DNA from: Gammaproteobacteria bacterium
GTDB lineage: Bacteria > Pseudomonadota > Gammaproteobacteria > Steroidobacterales > Steroidobacteraceae
DNA length: 64,000 nt
Assembly (NCBI GenBank): GCA_021773365.1
Contig: JAJFKF010000020.1
Span: forward strand, 62,001-126,000
Direction of reading: 5' to 3'
Shown here: positions 8,548 through 15,810 of the stretch, one piece after another
How the letters are laid out: each line of letters begins with the position of its first letter
Numbering within the stretch: position 1 is the stretch's first letter
Notes under the pieces: model-generated
Told to the model about the DNA's origin: nothing
What the model saw: the letters and a program-made list of their open reading frames with translations, nothing else
Database searches by the model: none
Made by a program: the position numbers and the translations under genes

Positions 8548-8920
8548 GATACCCTCAAAATCTGCACGAACATAGGTATTATCGCCTCGTGACCGGATTT
8601 AATAAAACGATTCGTTGCGCGAAATAGGTAGTTAGGCGGGTTCACTCGTCTTCATATAAATGGTGCCGGGGCTTGGCGCTAGCCAGAGGGTTATCGGCCT
8701 CATAACCTAATACCCTCTCCGCACAACAGGCGCCACAGACGGTTCACTTTCGTTCATCTTCTTGATACACACCTGACGCTCTTACGAAGGCCTTTTCATC
8801 AGTTGTCACCATCATGCTCTTTGTGGAGTAGCACTAGGTAGTTTGAGTCGGTGCGACGCCCCCCCTTCTTCAATAGCAGCCTTCACATGCGATCGGAGAT
8901 TTATTCTTCGCGCCACAGCG
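8548..8920. other. Non-coding stretch upstream of module 2 sigma gene
   Basis: 373 bases with no supported gene. Two plus-strand copies of TAGGTAGTT lie at 8625-8633 and 8835-8843, pointing toward the orphan TlpA gene. A weak inverted repeat (GAGGGTTAT with ATAACC) lies near 8686-8707. The minus-strand promoter of the sigma gene should be in the first 100 bases, but no clear consensus is visible. Confidence 0.4.
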
Positions 8921-9136
8921 CCTGGGGCCGAACGGCTTGCGGGCACCTACGCGTGGCGGACGCTGCTGGACACCGGCGCCGTTGTCGTGACGGGCAGTAA
9001 CGCACCAGTGGAGGCGCGTGATCCGCGCGTAGAGTTCTACGCGGCGGTCGAGCAGCACTCGCCGGAAGGCATTGCCAATAACAACTGGCATCTGGAGCAG
9101 CGCGTCTCGCGCGAGCAGACCTTGAAGATGCTGACC
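8921..9136 (+). pseudogene. Remnant of an amidohydrolase_3 (YtcJ-like) enzyme
   Basis: About 72 codons match the C-terminal third of metal-dependent amidohydrolases of the YtcJ/AepA group: ERLAGTYAWRTLLDTGAVVV, then TGSNAPVEARDP, FYAAVEQ, and WHLEQRVSREQTLKMLT. Functional members have Asp in GSDAPV; here it is Asn, so the metal/catalytic residue is lost. No coherent frame continues on either side: the rest of the enzyme, including the terminal region that normally follows the MLT helix, is gone. It ends about 80 bases before the orphan TlpA gene. Confidence 0.65.
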
Positions 9137-9218
9137 TCCGTCCTCCCCGGGACGGGCGGGGGACGCCGATTTGCGCTGGACAGGTTCTCACTGCGCCGGT
9201 GTGAAACGTCTTGCTGTG

Positions 9219-10370
9219 ATGAAACCCGGAATGCTGCTGACGTCAATGTTGTCGCTGGCCGTGAGTCTGCCGGTCTGCGCCGCGGAGGGGCCTGCCCGTG
9301 ATACCCCCCGGAAAAGCGCCCTGGGCATTGGCGATTCCGCTCCACCGATCGAGGCCATGGCCTGGATCAGGGGCGAGCCGGTGAGCGCTTATGCGCCGGG
9401 CCACGTCTATGTGGTGGAGTTCTGGGCGACCTGGTGCGGCCCGTGCATTGCCGCCATGCCTCACCTGAGCGAACTGGCGCGCAAGCACGCCGGGCGCCTG
9501 ACCGTGGTGGGAGTCAATGTCATGGAGTCCAGGACCGGCCATGCGACGGTGGAGGCAGTGACGGAATTCGTCAGGCGCAAGGGCGCGGACATGGACTACA
9601 CGGTGGCCATGGACAACCCGGATACCGAGGCGGTATTCGCCGCGTGGATGGGCGCCAGCGGAATAGAGGGTATTCCGACATCCTTCGTCGTCGATGGCGA
9701 GGGCCGGGTGGTGTGGCTGGGGCATCCGATGGGCCGTGATATGGAGGCCTTCGATGTGGCCGTGGCGCAGGCACTGGCCGGCGACAGCGACTTACAGGCG
9801 GCCCGTGCGCTGCAGGCGCTGATGAATGCGCAGACCGAGGAGCGCGCACGCGAGCGGTCACAGCTCCAGCCGCTGCGCGATGCCCAGGCGCGCCAGGACT
9901 ATCCAACGATCGTGGTCGAGGCCCGCAAGCTCGCCGCGCTGAATCCCCGACGGTATCGGGCGCGGATGTTTGGTGTCGAGCTTGGCGCCCTGCTGCATAT
10001 CGACGAACAGGCGGCATTCAAGTTCGCCCAGGGCAAGGCTGATGATGGCGAGTTTCGCCAGCAGCTCGCGCTGAGTGATGACGCGCGTTACTGGGGCATT
10101 GTCGGCGACACCATTGCCGCACAGGACGGTCTTTCGGATCGGGCGTACACACGGGCCATACACTACCTGCGCGATATTCTTTCCGCGGAGCCGAACGATG
10201 ACTCCCGCTGGCGTGTCTTGGCCGAGTTGCATCGGCGGCTGGGCGATATCGACCAGGCCATCGAGGCGCAGCAGCAGGCCATTGCCGCCGCCATGAAGGA
10301 CAATACGCTGCCGGAACAATATGTCACCGAGCTGCGGGATGTGCTGGCGCGCTATCAGGCGGAACAGTGA
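9219..10370 (+). CDS. TlpA-like thioredoxin with C-terminal TPR region (orphan)
   Basis: 383-residue exported redox protein. The ATG at 9219 is chosen because the signal peptide MKPGMLLTSMLSLAVSLPVC follows; an upstream in-frame start at 9171 would bury it. The thioredoxin domain is N-terminal (VVEFWATWCGPCIAAMPHL, cis-Pro loop GIEGIPTSFVVD) and the helical TPR-like region follows (about residues 210-383, with YTRAIHYLRDILSAEPND and LGDIDQAIEAQQQAI). This is the reverse order to the genes at 2496 and 18967. No receptor or sigma gene is adjacent; an amidohydrolase remnant lies just upstream. Confidence 0.85.
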   Translation: MKPGMLLTSMLSLAVSLPVCAAEGPARDTPRKSALGIGDSAPPIEAMAWIRGEPVSAYAPGHVYVVEFWATWCGPCIAAMPHLSELARKHAGRLTVVGVNVMESRTGHATVEAVTEFVRRKGADMDYTVAMDNPDTEAVFAAWMGASGIEGIPTSFVVDGEGRVVWLGHPMGRDMEAFDVAVAQALAGDSDLQAARALQALMNAQTEERARERSQLQPLRDAQARQDYPTIVVEARKLAALNPRRYRARMFGVELGALLHIDEQAAFKFAQGKADDGEFRQQLALSDDARYWGIVGDTIAAQDGLSDRAYTRAIHYLRDILSAEPNDDSRWRVLAELHRRLGDIDQAIEAQQQAIAAAMKDNTLPEQYVTELRDVLARYQAEQ

Positions 10371-10854
10371 GGACGTCGATCAAACCGGCGCGCCGACCTC
10401 AAGCGGCTCTAATTCTAGTCGGCGGGATCCCCGTGCCGGTAATGCCGTCGTATGAGCCTGCAAACGAGGCCGGCGAGCAGAAAACGCACGATTAGAGTGC
10501 GCCCGGGTGAACTAACTGGTAGGAGTCGCAAGTGGAATTTTATCATCATCTGGCTGCGAACCAAGTAAACCGAAACAGCGAAGACCACAGTGACAACCGC
10601 GAAGAACACCGCGCGACGTCGAATCAGGCGCCACCGCCAACTTGCGAGTTTCCCTTAATGCACTTTCAGGTGGAAACCGCTATTTTACGGAAATACCCTC
10701 TCATTGTTAACAACTCGAAACCAACGTCCGTTGCTTTTTTTCTTGCTACGGTATACGACGCAGCAAGCGTCGCGTTGGCATCTTGTTTTTCGTGACCGAG
10801 GACGGCGATGAACGCAGAGTGTTACTGATGGAATTGCTGTCTCAGGAACGGCAC
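10371..10854. other. Non-coding stretch, probable left part of the tRNA-Ser island
   Basis: 484 bases, noticeably less GC-rich than the flanks around 10530-10790. No gene is supported. A minus-strand frame at 10415-10609 could encode a small hydrophobic peptide (VFFAVVTVVFAVSVYLV) but has only a GTG start and no clear ribosome binding site. The island boundary probably lies here. I could not find a copy of the tRNA 3' end to mark it. Confidence 0.4.
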
Positions 10855-11478
10855 TTAGACTTTCCGGCGGGGGCCGCGCGCAAGCTCAGCTGAAGCCGCG
10901 GCGAGTGAATCGAGCCGCCGAGGAATCTGGAACTGCGATGTGGTGCGGAGGGTGCCCATCAGGAGCAATTTGGCATGGAGATGGAACAGGGACAGCCGTT
11001 TCTCATCAGCCTGCCGGGCTGCCTCCGCCATACCCTTCCATATGTCGGTCATATCCATCCATCGCATGGCCACTTCTCCGCTGTAAGCGGCTGCCACCTC
11101 CCGTACCCGATGCGCGCTCAGCTGCGCCAACATTCCGGAGATTTCCGGCGTCATGCCCACCGTAAACACCGCCATCTTCCGGTCTGCCAGCGCCTCATGC
11201 CAGGCGAACATCAGCACCTCCAGCATCAAGGGCTCGGCGATCTCCCGCGGCAACCGAACCCCCGCCCGCCCCACAGGCTCGCCTTCTTCCAGTCCGCATA
11301 CCCGCAACCACCAGGGCAGGTCCAGAAAATGCACCTCTGCCACCAGGAACGGCAGTCGCGCCACCTGCTTCCGCGCCCCCGCATCCAGCTGGTCCCAGGG
11401 CGAGAGCCCCGCCCGTGACAACAGCTCGAACAGCCGCTCATTCAGCTCGTACACCATCTCCTGCGAGTCGGTCTTCAT
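10855..11478 (-). CDS. FlhD-like transcriptional activator subunit with N-terminal extension
   Basis: 207 residues. The second half resembles FlhD: EALADRKMAVFTVGMTPEI, then MLAQLSAHRVREVAAA and LFHLHAKLLL follow the FlhD pattern (RLIVQDKASAMFRLGI, TLAALTLPQMVKLAE, LQQIHTGIMLS). The first 95 or so residues have no FlhD counterpart. ATG 11478 is chosen for a strong AGGAGG five to ten bases upstream. It is divergent from an FlhC-like gene at 11605. FlhDC-like pairs (SetDC, AcaDC) are master activators of transfer genes in SXT/R391 and IncC elements, so with the nearby integrase a mobile-element regulator is more likely than a flagellar one. No flagellar genes are present here. Confidence 0.55.
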   Translation of the reverse strand: MKTDSQEMVYELNERLFELLSRAGLSPWDQLDAGARKQVARLPFLVAEVHFLDLPWWLRVCGLEEGEPVGRAGVRLPREIAEPLMLEVLMFAWHEALADRKMAVFTVGMTPEISGMLAQLSAHRVREVAAAYSGEVAMRWMDMTDIWKGMAEAARQADEKRLSLFHLHAKLLLMGTLRTTSQFQIPRRLDSLAAASAELARGPRRKV

Positions 11479-11479
11479 G

Positions 11480-11510
11480 GTCGCCTCCTGCAAACAAACA
11501 TGGAGGCGAC
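11480..11510 (-). promoter_or_regulatory. Hairpin sequestering the ribosome binding site of the FlhD-like gene
   Basis: Read on the minus strand, GTCGCCTCC (11510-11502) and GGAGGCGAC (11488-11480) form a perfect 9-bp stem with a 13-base loop. The GGAGG in the 3' arm is the ribosome binding site, and ATG follows one base after the stem. If the transcript starts upstream of 11510, the site would be occluded until the stem opens. Confidence 0.6.
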
Positions 11511-11604
11511 ATTGTTGATGGCGCTTTCACGAATAGCACCCCCTGGTTTGGGTCAAAAAGAGTTCTAATCGTGGACAACTAACAACCTTAAACGGGAGAC
11601 ATCA

Positions 11605-12438
11605 ATGGATCCGGATGACACCGACGAGCAGGTCACCCTGTACGCTCGCAGGCCCCAGCTCGCCACGCAGATGCTCAACCTCGGCGCACGGCCGAATACC
11701 ATCTGCGCCTGGAGCGGACTGACCACCGGCCGCTTCAAGACGGTCAAGAAGCGCCACGCCGCAAAGCGCACACGTCGGGTGCACTACTCGCGAAAGGCTC
11801 TGTTCAACTCCAACCTCAAACGCAGCCATGCGGCACTGCTGATATCGGTCTGCGAACTCATGAAAGTGATCGGCAAGGCACGCGGGCCGGAGGTGGCCCA
11901 GCGGCTGCCATCACTAAGACGGGGCGAGCAGATGGTCAGGGCGCTCAAATTATTCAAACGCTGGGTGCCGGAGGCTGAAGTGGATTTCGAGTATGGCTCA
12001 CACCTCATGCTGGGCGTTGTCGGCGGGGAGACCCTGGAGATGGGGCAATGCAAGTGTGGCGCGGCCATGCTGCTCGATCTTTGCGGCGCGCCGCGTTCGG
12101 CCTGCTCCTTCTGCCAGCCGCGCGCGCCGGGACCGCGGGCGTGGGGAAAGGAAAAGCGCTCAGCGGTCATCTCTGGCGAGCAGCGCAATGAACGCCGCGT
12201 AGGCAAGACCGAAGACGCCAAAGCCGAGGGAAACGGCCACGGCTTTCCAGAACGGGAAGGTCGGGCCGACGGCGGAAATTTCAAAGAGTGTGGCGGTGAA
12301 CAGGCCCAGCAGCACGGCGGCGGTGCAGAGGAACTGGATGAGGGGCAGCATCATCAGGAGAGCGAGCAGCAGGGGGATGCGGAGGAGATTCCAGAGGAAG
12401 CCAGTGGTGGTGCGCGCCGCGTCGTACACGGCGGTTAG
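11605..12438 (+). CDS. FlhC-like transcriptional activator subunit with long C-terminal extension
   Basis: The FlhC-like core covers residues 1-185: ARRPQLATQMLNLGARPNTI resembles the FlhC N-terminal helix, and four cysteines in CKCG and CSFC followed by QPRAPGPRA match the zinc site and tail of FlhC (CRCGG, CGICQPPSRA). ATG 11605 has GGGAG upstream. Residues 186-277 are low-complexity and acidic (EELDEGQHHQESEQQ) and lie antisense to the membrane-protein gene at 12160-12429; they may be an accident of a lost stop codon. FlhC binds DNA together with FlhD. The partner is the divergent gene at 11478. Confidence 0.6.
   Translation: MDPDDTDEQVTLYARRPQLATQMLNLGARPNTICAWSGLTTGRFKTVKKRHAAKRTRRVHYSRKALFNSNLKRSHAALLISVCELMKVIGKARGPEVAQRLPSLRRGEQMVRALKLFKRWVPEAEVDFEYGSHLMLGVVGGETLEMGQCKCGAAMLLDLCGAPRSACSFCQPRAPGPRAWGKEKRSAVISGEQRNERRVGKTEDAKAEGNGHGFPEREGRADGGNFKECGGEQAQQHGGGAEELDEGQHHQESEQQGDAEEIPEEASGGARRVVHGG
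12160..12429 (-). CDS. Small membrane protein of island operon, unknown function
   Basis: 89 residues from a GTG at 12429, five bases after the stop of the upstream gene; the longer in-frame start at 12555 would overlap that gene by 120 bases. Three hydrophobic segments: FLWNLLRIPLLLALLMMLPL, IQFLCTAAVLLGLFTATLF, and AVAVSLGFGVFGLAYAAFI. It ends in a charged LLARDDR. Its 3' part is antisense to the extension of the FlhC-like gene. It is last in a four-gene minus-strand cluster (13232 to 12160). Not recognised. Confidence 0.5.
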   Translation of the reverse strand: MYDAARTTTGFLWNLLRIPLLLALLMMLPLIQFLCTAAVLLGLFTATLFEISAVGPTFPFWKAVAVSLGFGVFGLAYAAFIALLARDDR

Positions 12439-12755
12439 TCCTCGCAGTGGACGCACTGGCGATAGGCGCGCGGCAGCGAAGCGGTGACCTGCGTCTGACG
12501 GGCGGCCTGCAGCTTGGGCAACAGGACTCGGATGGTGAGCGCGGCCTCCTTGCACAGGCGCGCCTCGGGCGTCATCGGCGCGGCAGGCAAACGTTCGCCG
12601 GCTTCGTCGGCGAACAGCTCGACGAGGGTGCGCAGGTTTTCGATGGACTGGTCGATGAGGGTGAGGGGGTCGCGGAGCATGGGAGTGGCCTCAGAGTCTG
12701 AGGCTGTATATATATCCAGCTTTTGGAATTCGGGCAAGACCCCCGCGTAAGCCAT
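12435..12755 (-). CDS. Hypothetical island protein
   Basis: About 106 residues (MAYAGVLPEFQKLD to RAYRQCVHCED). An alternative ATG at 12785 would overlap the stop of the preceding gene; neither start has a strong ribosome binding site. Mostly helical, with conserved-looking LTLIDQSIENLRTLVELFADEAGE and a Cys pair (CVHC) at the C-terminus. Soluble. Not recognised; possibly a structural or accessory protein of the mobile element. Confidence 0.5.
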   Translation of the reverse strand: MAYAGVLPEFQKLDIYTASDSEATPMLRDPLTLIDQSIENLRTLVELFADEAGERLPAAPMTPEARLCKEAALTIRVLLPKLQAARQTQVTASLPRAYRQCVHCED

Positions 12756-12759
12756 TGAT

Positions 12760-12954
12760 CTACCGCGCTCCCCGCTTAAGGACATCCCGCGCTATTTGGG
12801 CCGCCGTTTCTAGCGCCGCGCTCAGGCGGTCGGCCTCATGAACCGTGTCCTGCTGTTCCGCGCGTGCCAGAAACGCGGTGGCGCAACCTTGCAGAAGAAG
12901 GTCCAGGCGCAGGCGCGCATTGGCGAAGCGGGTCCACCATGGCGCCGTGCTCAT
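12760..12954 (-). CDS. Small hypothetical island protein
   Basis: 64 residues (MSTAPWWTRFANARLRLDLL to ARDVLKRGAR), helical and amphipathic, with no recognised domain. Its start overlaps the stop of the upstream gene by four bases (ATGA), and its stop sits just before the next gene, so it belongs to the 13232-12160 cluster. The tight packing is the main support that it is real. Confidence 0.5.
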   Translation of the reverse strand: MSTAPWWTRFANARLRLDLLLQGCATAFLARAEQQDTVHEADRLSAALETAAQIARDVLKRGAR

Positions 12955-13232
12955 GATTCGCGTTCGCGATCGGTCTTGAGGTCGATGGCGAAGAGCTCAG
13001 CGGCACGGTCGATTTCAAGGCTTAGGCGATCGCTGACTTGAGTACGCAGTAGCCGGGCGGCGCACATGCCGACGAAGGCTTCCTCCTGCTGCAGGGCGTG
13101 GGCGGCAACGATTGCGACGCCTTCGATGTCGCGCAGGGTGTGGAGAAGCGCCTGCAGGTGCTGCCGGGCCGAATCAGAGAGCGAGGATGGGACCGGGGCA
13201 GAAGCACCCCTGCTAGACTTGCGCGCAGCCAT
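12951..13232 (-). CDS. Hypothetical island protein, first gene of minus-strand cluster
   Basis: 93 residues. The first 20 are basic and Ser-rich (MAARKSSRGASAPVPSSLSD), the rest predicted helical (ARQHLQALLHTLRDIEGVAI, then LEIDRAAELFAIDLKTD). No domain recognised. The promoter presumably lies in 13233-13370, shared with the divergent ribbon-helix-helix gene, which could regulate it. Confidence 0.5.
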   Translation of the reverse strand: MAARKSSRGASAPVPSSLSDSARQHLQALLHTLRDIEGVAIVAAHALQQEEAFVGMCAARLLRTQVSDRLSLEIDRAAELFAIDLKTDRERES

Positions 13233-13370
13233 ATAGCACCTCCATAGGGTGTTGTAGGGTCAGGCGCTCGTCATGGTTACCGCCGTGGCGGGCGCCGTCT
13301 GGTTTTCGAGCCGCTATACTGTAGGCGTGTTATCCGGTATTTGTCAACGTGCGTTAATATTATCCATAAA

Positions 13371-13559
13371 ATGAAAGTCGGCAAGCAGGTCAAAGTCATT
13401 TCCTACTATCCCCCGGAAGCCGTCGAGCAGCTCTCAAAGCTCGCGGAGGTCACCCGCATTCGCAAGGCCGAGTATCTGCGCGAGGCGCTGGATGATTTGC
13501 TGAAGAAGTATGCGGGGACGCTGAGGTCAGCGGGCGGGAAGCCCAAGCGCGGTTCATGA
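13371..13559 (+). CDS. Ribbon-helix-helix DNA-binding protein (CopG/Arc-like)
   Basis: 62 residues from ATG 13371; a TTG at 13341 in frame is less likely. KQVKVISYYPPEAVEQLSKL gives the beta-strand and first helix and TRIRKAEYLREALDDLLKKY the second helix of a ribbon-helix-helix fold. The C-terminus is basic (GGKPKRGS). Divergent from the small-gene cluster starting at 13232; the intergenic stretch has an AT-rich patch (TTAATATTA, 13354-13362) and TATACT at 13315-13320. Likely a local repressor of the island or an antitoxin-like regulator without a visible toxin. Confidence 0.7.
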   Translation: MKVGKQVKVISYYPPEAVEQLSKLAEVTRIRKAEYLREALDDLLKKYAGTLRSAGGKPKRGS

Positions 13560-13598
13560 TCCTGACGGCCGAATCGCACTGAAAGTCCCGGCAAGCGC

Positions 13599-14174
13599 AT
13601 GCAGAAAACCACAATTATTGCTTGCGCCGCCCTCCTCGCCATCGCGGCGTCCATCGCGCTCTATGTACACTCCGGCAGGGTGTTCCTGGAATGTGGCTAC
13701 GACTGCCCCATCTTCGGCTCCGGCGGCGGTCCCGCGGCCATCGCAGGGGAAATTTATGCGATAGGCATCACGATCATTGCGCTCATCACGCTGACGGTGT
13801 GCGGATTTCTGTGGTGGCGTCAATATCGCCAGTTCGTCTGGCGCACCGGCGACATTGCAGCCAGCATTCGCCAGCATGATCCGGCGTTCTATACGGGGAG
13901 GTATCTGAATCTGGATCAAACCCTGCGGGAGGGAGAAAGCGGCTGGGTGAATTCAAAGATTGACATCCCGGAGTCCTGGGACGTGCGCTCGATCGAGATG
14001 GATTCCAGCCGTATCGTTCTGACGCTGGCCGACGGACGACGATACGCGCTGGGCCGACGCAATGTCGGGCGGCTGTCGTCCGACATCCTTAGTGGCGGGG
14101 TCAATAAGGCGGACGAAGAGCTGCAACGCATCTGGGATCGGTATGCGCGGCTGAGGCAGTTGGCGATTCGCTAA
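13599..14174 (+). CDS. Hypothetical two-helix membrane protein
   Basis: 191 residues. One hydrophobic segment at the N-terminus (IIACAALLAIAASIALYV), a short exported loop with a Cys pair (LECGYDC), a second segment (IYAIGITIIALITLTVCGFL), then a cytoplasmic part of about 130 residues containing ESWDVRSIEMDSSRIVLTLADG. The C-terminal part looks like a small beta domain. It starts 39 bases after the ribbon-helix-helix gene and may be co-transcribed. No family recognised. Confidence 0.6.
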   Translation: MQKTTIIACAALLAIAASIALYVHSGRVFLECGYDCPIFGSGGGPAAIAGEIYAIGITIIALITLTVCGFLWWRQYRQFVWRTGDIAASIRQHDPAFYTGRYLNLDQTLREGESGWVNSKIDIPESWDVRSIEMDSSRIVLTLADGRRYALGRRNVGRLSSDILSGGVNKADEELQRIWDRYARLRQLAIR

Positions 14175-14177
14175 ACT

Positions 14178-14903
14178 CTATTCCGTCTCTCTTACTCCAG
14201 CAGACCTGTGGCTCATAAAGTTGGAGATTGCTTTAGCCGCGCCGGCAGGATCGACTTGCAGAAGGAAATGCGGCGCCGCTATATCAACGATACACACCTT
14301 GGGATTAATGGCCACTGCCTCTCGCGACGATGACGGCGGAACCATGCGGTCCTCGGTGGCGCGCAGGTAAAGCACCGGAACATCGAGGCGGTTGAATGTG
14401 TCACGAGCATCCACCTCTGATATTGCCATCAGTCGGGCTCGGAGCGTGGCGGGAGACGCCTTCCTGATCGCATTGCCGTACAACTCCCGCAACGCTGGCG
14501 TGGCATAACGCCCCATCAAACTGAATACCGCCAGCGACCGTGGTACCTGCCGCAGGGGCAGCAAACTGATAATGGAGCGCAGCCACGTCAGGACAGCACT
14601 CGGACAGGTCAGGAATGACGCACACAGGATAAGACCCTGACATGTACCCGGAGCGGCGGCCGCCAGGGAGACGGCAATGGGACCGGAGAAGGACTCACCC
14701 AAAAGCATATACGGCCGGTCGGATGGAAGGGCCGCGCGGGCAATTTCTTCGTGCTGGGCGTAGCTGAGGGGCTGGTCCGGATAACGCACTAGGAGTGTTT
14801 CAATATCCTTATTCAAAGCCTCGAGCAGCGGCGAGAAAAGATCGCCGGTTCCATCCATTCCGGGTAATAGCACTAGCAAGGGTTTTGGCATCGACAAACT
14901 CAC
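14178..14903 (-). CDS. Alpha/beta-hydrolase
   Basis: 241-residue cytoplasmic alpha/beta-hydrolase (ATG 14903; an internal ATG four codons on is equally possible). Oxyanion region LLPGMDGTGDLF, nucleophile elbow GESFSG (Ser), acid ATEDRMVP (Asp) and catalytic His in AAPHFLL, all in the usual order and spacing for a complete fold. It is convergent with the membrane protein at 13599. Substrate unknown; the short cap suggests a small ester or thioester. It may be island cargo. Confidence 0.8.
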   Translation of the reverse strand: MSLSMPKPLLVLLPGMDGTGDLFSPLLEALNKDIETLLVRYPDQPLSYAQHEEIARAALPSDRPYMLLGESFSGPIAVSLAAAAPGTCQGLILCASFLTCPSAVLTWLRSIISLLPLRQVPRSLAVFSLMGRYATPALRELYGNAIRKASPATLRARLMAISEVDARDTFNRLDVPVLYLRATEDRMVPPSSSREAVAINPKVCIVDIAAPHFLLQVDPAGAAKAISNFMSHRSAGVRETE

Positions 14904-15136
14904 CAGACTTTCAGGCCTGAGCTCTCGTTGGCTTTACTTTTCCGAGAATCCTGCGCCATTCGTTAGAAATTCTCCAGCGCAAATCAGACACCACGACGCA
15001 GCTGACTGCGCTGAGAAAGGCCGCATAGGCGGGGACTTGCCCGCACACCAGGCATTTTCCATCCAAAAATCGCTGCTGCTGTCTGATCCAAGTTGGTTGA
15101 GGCTATGTCCTGCCCATCCTCAAGTGGATTTCGCAA
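14904..15136. other. Intergenic region before AlpA-like genes
   Basis: 233 bases between divergent genes. I see no gene, no tRNA fragment and no clear promoter consensus. It must contain the promoters of the hydrolase (minus) and the AlpA-like pair (plus). Confidence 0.4.
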
Positions 15137-15535
15137 ATGAAAAACAATCATGTTGAAACTGCTGCCCGCAAGCCCGCCCCGGCTGAAGTCTGCTTGTCCC
15201 GTTGGATCAATGAGCGGCTTCCGCCCGTGAGCGAGTTGTTGAGCGATCACGACGTGGCACGCCTGACGCGCCGGCCTCGCTGGGTGCTGTGCAGCCTGGC
15301 GGTCATCGGCAAGTTTCCGCGCAAGCGCCGCTACCACGGCAGACGCGTCGGGTGGCTGAAGTCGGAGGTGGTGGACTGGATGGCGCGAGGGCTGACGATG
15401 GCCGAATGTCCGCAGGCGTCAACCCGCCACTATGATCACCGGCATCCGAGACAAACGTGTCTCGCCCTGGGCTGCAGACAACCGTGCATCGCTCCGAAAA
15501 TTCCGTCGGAGCGGCGACATAAAGCCAGACGATGA
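15137..15535 (+). CDS. AlpA-like helix-turn-helix regulator
   Basis: 132 residues. The central part fits an AlpA/excisionase winged-helix motif (SELLSDHDVARLTRR, then GWLKSEVVDWMARGL). The last 45 residues are rich in Arg, His and Cys and look non-conserved. AlpA proteins of P4-like islands control integrase expression and excision. Its stop overlaps the start of the next gene by four bases (ATGA), so the two AlpA-like genes form one operon facing the integrase gene. Confidence 0.65.
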   Translation: MKNNHVETAARKPAPAEVCLSRWINERLPPVSELLSDHDVARLTRRPRWVLCSLAVIGKFPRKRRYHGRRVGWLKSEVVDWMARGLTMAECPQASTRHYDHRHPRQTCLALGCRQPCIAPKIPSERRHKARR

Positions 15536-15798
15536 AAGAAACCGATAGCCCGCACCCGGCGTTCTATCGAATGCGCGATGTTCTGCGCATCACTGCGCTC
15601 AGTCGCCCTACCCTCTACCGGCGTATCGCCGCGCGAAGATTTCCGCCCCCTGTACATCTCGGCGGGCGCGCCTGCGGCTGGTCTGCCCCCGCCTTGCAGG
15701 CGTGGATCAGGAATCCGGATAGTTATCACGCCACGGATGCGTGCGACGCCACCGTACCTCGAAAACGGGGCCGGCCCCGAAAATACCCCCTCGACTGA
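15532..15798 (+). CDS. AlpA-family phage/island transcriptional regulator
   Basis: 88 residues with a clear AlpA pattern: FYRMRDVLRITALSRPTLYR, then RRFPPPVHLGGRACGWSAPA and LQAWI. The basic tail VPRKRGRPRKYP resembles an AT-hook (RGRP). It lies convergent to the integrase with a 12-base gap. Likely a recombination directionality factor or an activator of the integrase. Confidence 0.8.
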   Translation: MKETDSPHPAFYRMRDVLRITALSRPTLYRRIAARRFPPPVHLGGRACGWSAPALQAWIRNPDSYHATDACDATVPRKRGRPRKYPLD

Positions 15799-15810
15799 TA
15801 TTGCCGTCCA

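Noticed and set aside
10415-10609. Possible 64-residue hydrophobic peptide on the minus strand
   Set aside because: Only a GTG start without a ribosome binding site, no neighbour coupling, and no recognisable family.
12447-12750. Plus-strand frames opposite the island operon
   Set aside because: Shadows of the packed minus-strand genes; no ribosome binding sites and no plausible protein features.
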